NCBI RefSeq assembly: GCF_004349215.1
Contig: NZ_SMKU01000067.1
Coordinates: 1-32,994, forward strand
Reading direction: 5' to 3'
Length of the DNA: 32,994 bases
Source: Actinomadura rubrisoli
Lineage (GTDB): Bacteria > Actinomycetota > Actinomycetes > Streptosporangiales > Streptosporangiaceae
Below, one piece after another: positions 28,685 to 32,994 of the stretch. The first letter of the stretch is position 1; each line of letters begins with the position of its first letter. A model generated the notes under the pieces. That model did not search any database. It had not been told where the DNA came from and saw only the letters and a program-made list of their open reading frames with translations. A program made the position numbers and the translations under genes.

Positions 28685-30894
28685 TCCCCGACTTCACCGA
28701 GATCGAGCTCGGGCCCCCGCCGTCCGCCGACGACGCCGCCAAGCGGTGGCGCGGCGCCGTCGCCGAGGCCATCGGGCGCGACCCCGACGCCGAGACGTGG
28801 GACACCCCCGAGGGCATCGGGGTCCGCCCCCTCTACACCGGCGACGACCTCGCCGGGCTCGACTTCCTCGGCACCTACCCGGGCATCGCCCCCTACCTGC
28901 GCGGCCCGTACCCCGCCATGTACGCGACCCAGCCGTGGACGATCCGGCAGTACGCGGGGTTCTCGACCGCCGAGGAGTCCAACGCCTTCTACCGGCGGAA
29001 CCTGGCGGCCGGGCAGAAGGGCCTGTCGGTCGCGTTCGACCTGGCCACCCACCGCGGCTACGACTCCGACCACCCGCGCGTCGCGGGCGATGTCGGCATG
29101 GCCGGGGTGGCGATCGACTCGATCCTGGACATGCGGCGGCTCTTCGACGGCATCCCGCTGGACGAGATGAGCGTGTCGATGACCATGAACGGGGCGGTGC
29201 TGCCCGTCCTCGCGCTCTACATCGCAGCCGCCGAGGAGCAGGGGGTGGAGCCCGAGCGGCTCGCCGGGACCATCCAGAACGACATCCTCAAGGAGTTCAT
29301 GGTCCGCAACACCTACATCTACCCGCCGGCGCCGTCGATGCGGATCATCTCCGACATCTTCGCGTTCACCTCGCGACGGATGCCGAAGTACAACTCGATC
29401 TCGATCTCCGGCTACCACATCCAGGAGGCCGGGGCCACGGCCGACCTGGAGCTGGCCTACACCCTCGCCGACGGCGTGGAGTACATCCGCGCCGGGCGCG
29501 AGGCGGGCCTGGACATCGACGCGTTCGCGCCCCGGCTGTCGTTCTTCTGGGCGATCGGCATGAACTTCTTCATGGAGGTCGCCAAGCTCCGCGCCGCGCG
29601 CCTGCTGTGGGCGCGGCTGGTGAAGACGTTCGGGCCGCGCAACCCCAAGTCGCTGTCGCTGCGGACGCACTCGCAGACGTCCGGCTGGTCGCTGACCGCG
29701 CAGGACGCCTTCAACAACGTCGCCCGCACGTGCGTCGAGGCGATGGCCGCCACGCAGGGGCACACCCAGTCGCTGCACACCAACGCGCTGGACGAGGCCC
29801 TCGCGCTGCCGACCGACTTCTCGGCCCGCATCGCCCGCAACACCCAGCTTCTCCTCCAGCAGGAGTCCGGGACGACCCGCACCGTCGACCCGTGGGGCGG
29901 CAGCGCCTACGTCGAGCGGCTCACCTATGACCTGGCCCGCCGCGCCTGGGGCCACATCACCGAGGTCGAGCGGGCCGGCGGCATGGCCAGGGCCATCGAC
30001 GAGGGGCTGCCGAAGCTGCGCATCGAGGAGGCCGCCGCCCGCACCCAGGCGCGCATCGACTCGGGCCGCCAGCCCGTCATCGGGGTGAACAAGTACCGCC
30101 CGGACGCCGAGGAGCACATCGAGGTCCTCAAGGTCGACAACGCCTCCGTCCGCGCCCAGCAGATCGACAGGCTGCGGCGCCTGCGCGAGGAGCGCGACGA
30201 GGCCGCGGCGCGGGACGCGCTGTCCGCGCTCACCCGCGCCGCCGAGGCCGCCGAGAGCGGCGCCCGCGCGCCCGGCCTGGAGCAGAACCTCCTCGCCCTC
30301 GCCATCGACGCCGCCCGCGCCAAGGCGACCGTCGGGGAGATCTCCGACGCGCTGGAGCGGGCCTACGGACGGCACGCCGCGCAGATCCGTACGATCTCCG
30401 GTGTGTACCGGGACGAGGCGGGGCGGGCGGGCTCCATCGACAGGGCGCGCGCCGCGGCCGCCGCGTTCGAGGAGGCCGAGGGGCGGCGCCCCCGCATCCT
30501 CGTCGCCAAGATGGGCCAGGACGGCCACGACCGCGGCCAGAAGGTCATCGCGACGGGCTTCGCCGACCTCGGCTTCGACGTCGACGTGGGCCCGCTGTTC
30601 CAGACCCCCGGCGAGGTCGCCCGGCAGGCCGTCGAGGCCGACGTGCACGTCGTCGGCGTCAACTCGCTCGCCGCCGGCCATCTCACCCTGGTCCCGGCGC
30701 TGCGCGAGGAGCTCGCCGCCCTCGGCCGCGACGACATCATGATCGTCGTCGGCGGGGTCGTCCCGCCGGGGGACTTCGACGAGCTGCGCGCCGCGGGCGC
30801 CGCGGCGATCTTCGGGCCCGGCACCGTCCTGGCCGACGCCGCCCTCGGCCTGCTGGACGAGCTGACCGCCCGTCTGGGCCACACGGCCTCTTGA
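28681..30894 (+). CDS. mutB: Methylmalonyl-CoA mutase large (alpha) subunit
   Basis: A 737-residue catalytic subunit, full length. The substrate barrel has 'RGPYPAMYATQPWTIRQYAG' and the active Tyr245-His246 in SISGYHIQEAG. The C-terminal cobalamin domain (about 600-735) carries Asp614-Gly-His616-Asp-Arg-Gly619, whose histidine replaces dimethylbenzimidazole as lower ligand. It carries out the adenosylcobalamin radical rearrangement between succinyl-CoA and methylmalonyl-CoA, linking propionate and odd-chain breakdown to the citric acid cycle and supplying methylmalonyl units to polyketides. ATG 28681 overlaps the mutA TGA, and its own TGA overlaps the TTG start of meaB. Confidence 0.98.
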   Translation: MIPDFTEIELGPPPSADDAAKRWRGAVAEAIGRDPDAETWDTPEGIGVRPLYTGDDLAGLDFLGTYPGIAPYLRGPYPAMYATQPWTIRQYAGFSTAEESNAFYRRNLAAGQKGLSVAFDLATHRGYDSDHPRVAGDVGMAGVAIDSILDMRRLFDGIPLDEMSVSMTMNGAVLPVLALYIAAAEEQGVEPERLAGTIQNDILKEFMVRNTYIYPPAPSMRIISDIFAFTSRRMPKYNSISISGYHIQEAGATADLELAYTLADGVEYIRAGREAGLDIDAFAPRLSFFWAIGMNFFMEVAKLRAARLLWARLVKTFGPRNPKSLSLRTHSQTSGWSLTAQDAFNNVARTCVEAMAATQGHTQSLHTNALDEALALPTDFSARIARNTQLLLQQESGTTRTVDPWGGSAYVERLTYDLARRAWGHITEVERAGGMARAIDEGLPKLRIEEAAARTQARIDSGRQPVIGVNKYRPDAEEHIEVLKVDNASVRAQQIDRLRRLREERDEAAARDALSALTRAAEAAESGARAPGLEQNLLALAIDAARAKATVGEISDALERAYGRHAAQIRTISGVYRDEAGRAGSIDRARAAAAAFEEAEGRRPRILVAKMGQDGHDRGQKVIATGFADLGFDVDVGPLFQTPGEVARQAVEADVHVVGVNSLAAGHLTLVPALREELAALGRDDIMIVVGGVVPPGDFDELRAAGAAAIFGPGTVLADAALGLLDELTARLGHTAS

Positions 30895-31889
30895 ACGGTA
30901 CGCCGGCGCGGCATGACCTCGACGACTACGCGGCGGGGGTGCGGGACGGGTCGCGGGCGTGGATCGCGCGGGCGATCACGCTCGTGGAGTCCACCCGCCC
31001 CGACCACCGGGAGCTGGCGCAGCGGCTGCTGGTCGAGCTGACCCCGCACGCGGGCGGCGCCCGCCGCGTCGGGATCACCGGCGTGCCGGGCGTCGGCAAG
31101 TCGACCTTCATCGACGCGCTGGGCACGGGCCTCACCGGCGCCGGGCACCGGGTCGCGGTGCTGGCCGTCGACCCGTCCTCGACCCGGACGGGCGGCAGCA
31201 TCCTGGGCGACAAGACCCGTATGCAGCGGCTCGCCGCCGACCCGGACGCGTTCATCCGGCCCTCGCCCACGGCCGGGACGCTCGGCGGCGTCGCCAAGGC
31301 CACCCGCGAGGCGATGGTCGTGATGGAGGCGGCGGGGTACGACGTCGTCCTGGTCGAGACGGTCGGCGTCGGCCAGTCCGAGACGACCGTCGCCGAGATG
31401 GTCGACTCGTTCCTGTTCCTCACCCTCGCGCGCACCGGCGACCAGCTCCAGGGGATCAAGAAGGGCGTCCTGGAGCTGGCCGACGTGATCGCGGTGAACA
31501 AGGCCGACGGCGAGCACCGGCGGGAGGCCGAGCGGGCCGCCCGGGAGCTGGCGGGCGCGCTGCGGCTGCTGCGCAGCGACGAGCGCGTCCGCGACACGCC
31601 CGTCCTGACGTGCAGCGCCAAGGAGGACACCGGGCTGGACGAGGTGTGGGCGAAGCTCGTCCAGCACCAGGACCGGCTGCGCGAGTCGGGCGAGCTGGAG
31701 GCCAGGCGCCGCCGCCAGCAGGTCGGATGGACCTGGGCGATGGTCCGTGAGCGGCTCCTGTCCGAGCTGCACGCGCATCCGGCCGTCCGCGAGTTGGCCC
31801 CGGACCTGGAGGCGCGCGTCGCCGAGGGGACGCTCACGCCCGCGCTCGCCGCCGAGCGCATCCTGGAGGCGTTCTCGAAGGTCCGCTGA
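30891..31889 (+). CDS. meaB: MeaB-type GTPase, methylmalonyl-CoA mutase chaperone
   Basis: A 332-residue G3E-family GTPase (MeaB/ArgK). The P-loop GVPGVGKST spans residues 64-72. 'VLAVDPSSTRTGGSILGDKTRM' holds the switch and metal region, 'VETVGVGQSE' is the next switch, and 'VIAVNKADG' is the base-recognition motif. A C-terminal dimerisation arm follows. It protects the mutase and gates loading and exchange of adenosylcobalamin. The TTG start at 30891 overlaps the mutB stop (TTGA), so translation depends on mutB. No in-frame ATG lies near. A GTG at 30939 would remove the conserved early helix. Confidence 0.95.
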   Translation: MNGTPARHDLDDYAAGVRDGSRAWIARAITLVESTRPDHRELAQRLLVELTPHAGGARRVGITGVPGVGKSTFIDALGTGLTGAGHRVAVLAVDPSSTRTGGSILGDKTRMQRLAADPDAFIRPSPTAGTLGGVAKATREAMVVMEAAGYDVVLVETVGVGQSETTVAEMVDSFLFLTLARTGDQLQGIKKGVLELADVIAVNKADGEHRREAERAARELAGALRLLRSDERVRDTPVLTCSAKEDTGLDEVWAKLVQHQDRLRESGELEARRRRQQVGWTWAMVRERLLSELHAHPAVRELAPDLEARVAEGTLTPALAAERILEAFSKVR

Positions 31890-31968
31890 CCAGCGCCGCC
31901 GGTGCCCGGGGCCCATGGGTTGCGCCGGGACACGGTCGCGGCGGGCCGGGATCCGGTACAAAAGTCAG

Positions 31969-32982
31969 ATGGACGTCATCGCGCTCGATGATCCGACGGA
32001 CGCGCAGATCCGGGAGTGGCACCGCGTGCTCGCGGCCGTCCACGCCGCCGACCCGGGGGCGGAGCCGGCGCCGGACCCGGAGCGGACGACGGCGCGGCTG
32101 CTCGGCGCCGAGCCCGGGTCGCGGCAGCGGCTGTGGGCGGCGGCCGACGGCGGCCGGCTGGCCGCGGTGGCCGCGCTCCGGCTGCCCGGCGCGCCGGGCG
32201 CCGACCGTCCGGCCGAGATCGACATCCAGGTCCGCCCCGAGTGGCGCCGGCGCGGGCTCGGCGGCCGGCTGCTGGCCGTGGCCGCCGGGGGGCTGCGCGC
32301 CGACGGCAGGTCCAGCGTGATCGCGCAGGTCCTCGCGGGCACCCCCGCCGTCCCGTTCCTGGAGTCGCACGGCTTCGAGTGCGTGCTGACCCTGAAGGGC
32401 ATGCTGCTGCGGCTCGACGAGCTGCCCGCCGGGCGCGTGGCGCGGCTGGTGGCGCAGGGCCCGGCCGGGTACCGGCTCGTCCGCTGGCGGGGCGTGGTCC
32501 CGGACGAGCACGCCACCGCCCTCGCCGGCGCGAAGACCGCGATGGCCGACCTCGCCGAGTACGAGGGGACGCCCTGGGACGCCCACCGCGTCCGCGAGAC
32601 GGCCGAGATGGTCGCCAAGCGCGGCGACGACCTCTACACCGTCGCGGCCCTCGACGGCGCCGCCATCGCGGGCTTCACCGAGGTCGTCGTCCCGCTCGGC
32701 GCCGCCGGTCGCGCCGCGCAGTACGACACGGCGGTCGTGCCCGAGCACCGCGGCCGGCGGCTCGGCATCTGGGTCAAGGCCGCGATGCTGCAGTGGCTGG
32801 CCGGGGAGCGCCCCGAGGTCCGCGAGATCGAGACCGACAACTCCGGCGACAACGAGCACATGATCGCGGTGAACGAGGAGCTGGGCTTCCGCGTGGAACG
32901 CGAGTCCCTGGAGTACCAGGCGGCCGCCGCCGCCCTGCCCGCGCCCCCCTTGGCCGCCCGGGTCCCCGAAACGCGATCGTAA
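31969..32982 (+). CDS. Tandem GNAT-domain acetyltransferase
   Basis: A 337-residue protein with two GNAT-like halves. The N-terminal half has 'AEIDIQVRPEWRRRGLGGRLLAVAAGGL' (motif A, RRRGLG) and 'PFLESHGFECVLTLKGMLLRL'. The C-terminal half has 'YDTAVVPEHRGRRLGIWVKAAMLQWL' and 'ETDNSGDNEHMIAVNEELGFRV'. Two-domain proteins of this kind include mycothiol synthase, but key identity cannot be claimed and the substrate is unknown. ATG 31969 has no ribosome site. An AT-rich TACAAA ends 6 bases earlier (31957-31962), compatible with a leaderless transcript, though no -35 is seen. The gene ends 12 bases before the window edge. Confidence 0.85.
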   Translation: MDVIALDDPTDAQIREWHRVLAAVHAADPGAEPAPDPERTTARLLGAEPGSRQRLWAAADGGRLAAVAALRLPGAPGADRPAEIDIQVRPEWRRRGLGGRLLAVAAGGLRADGRSSVIAQVLAGTPAVPFLESHGFECVLTLKGMLLRLDELPAGRVARLVAQGPAGYRLVRWRGVVPDEHATALAGAKTAMADLAEYEGTPWDAHRVRETAEMVAKRGDDLYTVAALDGAAIAGFTEVVVPLGAAGRAAQYDTAVVPEHRGRRLGIWVKAAMLQWLAGERPEVREIETDNSGDNEHMIAVNEELGFRVERESLEYQAAAAALPAPPLAARVPETRS

Positions 32983-32994
32983 AATGCGTTGCCC

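Overview
The window comes from a very GC-rich actinomycete. Third-position GC is extreme, starts are ATG, GTG or TTG behind GGAGG-type sites, ATGA start/stop overlaps are frequent, and the gene families are typical of Streptosporangiales or Streptomycetales (F420-type luciferase-like oxidoreductase, the SAM methyltransferase family with a 'DFFLGGKDNY' signature, MutAB with MeaB). An Actinomadura-like host is plausible but cannot be fixed from sequence alone. No rRNA, tRNA, CRISPR array or insertion sequence was recognised.

Positions 85-10171 are one tightly packed plus-strand operon of nine genes, part of a type II (aromatic) polyketide gene cluster. In order: SRPBCC protein, cytochrome P450, acyl-CoA-dehydrogenase-like flavin monooxygenase, luciferase-like F420 oxidoreductase, ketosynthase KS-alpha, chain length factor (KS-beta), EHN-type epoxide hydrolase, metallo-beta-lactamase-fold hydrolase and a biotin carboxylase/biotin carrier protein. 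The acyl carrier protein, ketoreductase and standard cyclases are absent and probably lie upstream of the window. The logic appears to be malonyl-CoA supply, chain building by KS/CLF, then several oxygenations with a possible epoxide opened by the hydrolase.

Positions 10271-16306 are mixed. There is a small unknown protein and a tyrosine recombinase whose start lies 7 bases from an AT-rich, recombinase-site-like inverted repeat. Next comes a translationally coupled series: small membrane protein, STAS protein lacking the phospho-serine, and alanine dehydrogenase/carboxyethylornithine synthase-like protein, followed by a methyltransferase-like protein. Then follow thioredoxin with a MerR regulator under a MerR-type long-spacer promoter, a putative lipoprotein and a nitroreductase.

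Positions 16350-26566 carry a strong double hairpin, a secreted peptidoglycan-binding protein, an AraC regulator, a P450/SAM-methyltransferase pair, GNAT and DoxX genes, a four-helix membrane protein, a divergent LysR/EamA exporter pair around a dyad operator, a carboxylate-amine ligase and two very small membrane proteins.

Positions 26567-31889 hold a putative regulatory region and the coupled operon mutA-mutB-meaB for adenosylcobalamin-dependent methylmalonyl-CoA mutase and its GTPase chaperone. A tandem GNAT acetyltransferase closes the window.

The most notable observations are the KS/CLF operon with its unusual tailoring set, a 17-bp tandem duplication that recodes the CLF C-terminus, the inverted repeat abutting a recombinase that has lost two usual catalytic residues, the STAS/AlaDH-like/methyltransferase-like island, and a MerR gene whose frame overruns thioredoxin as if by a one-base indel.
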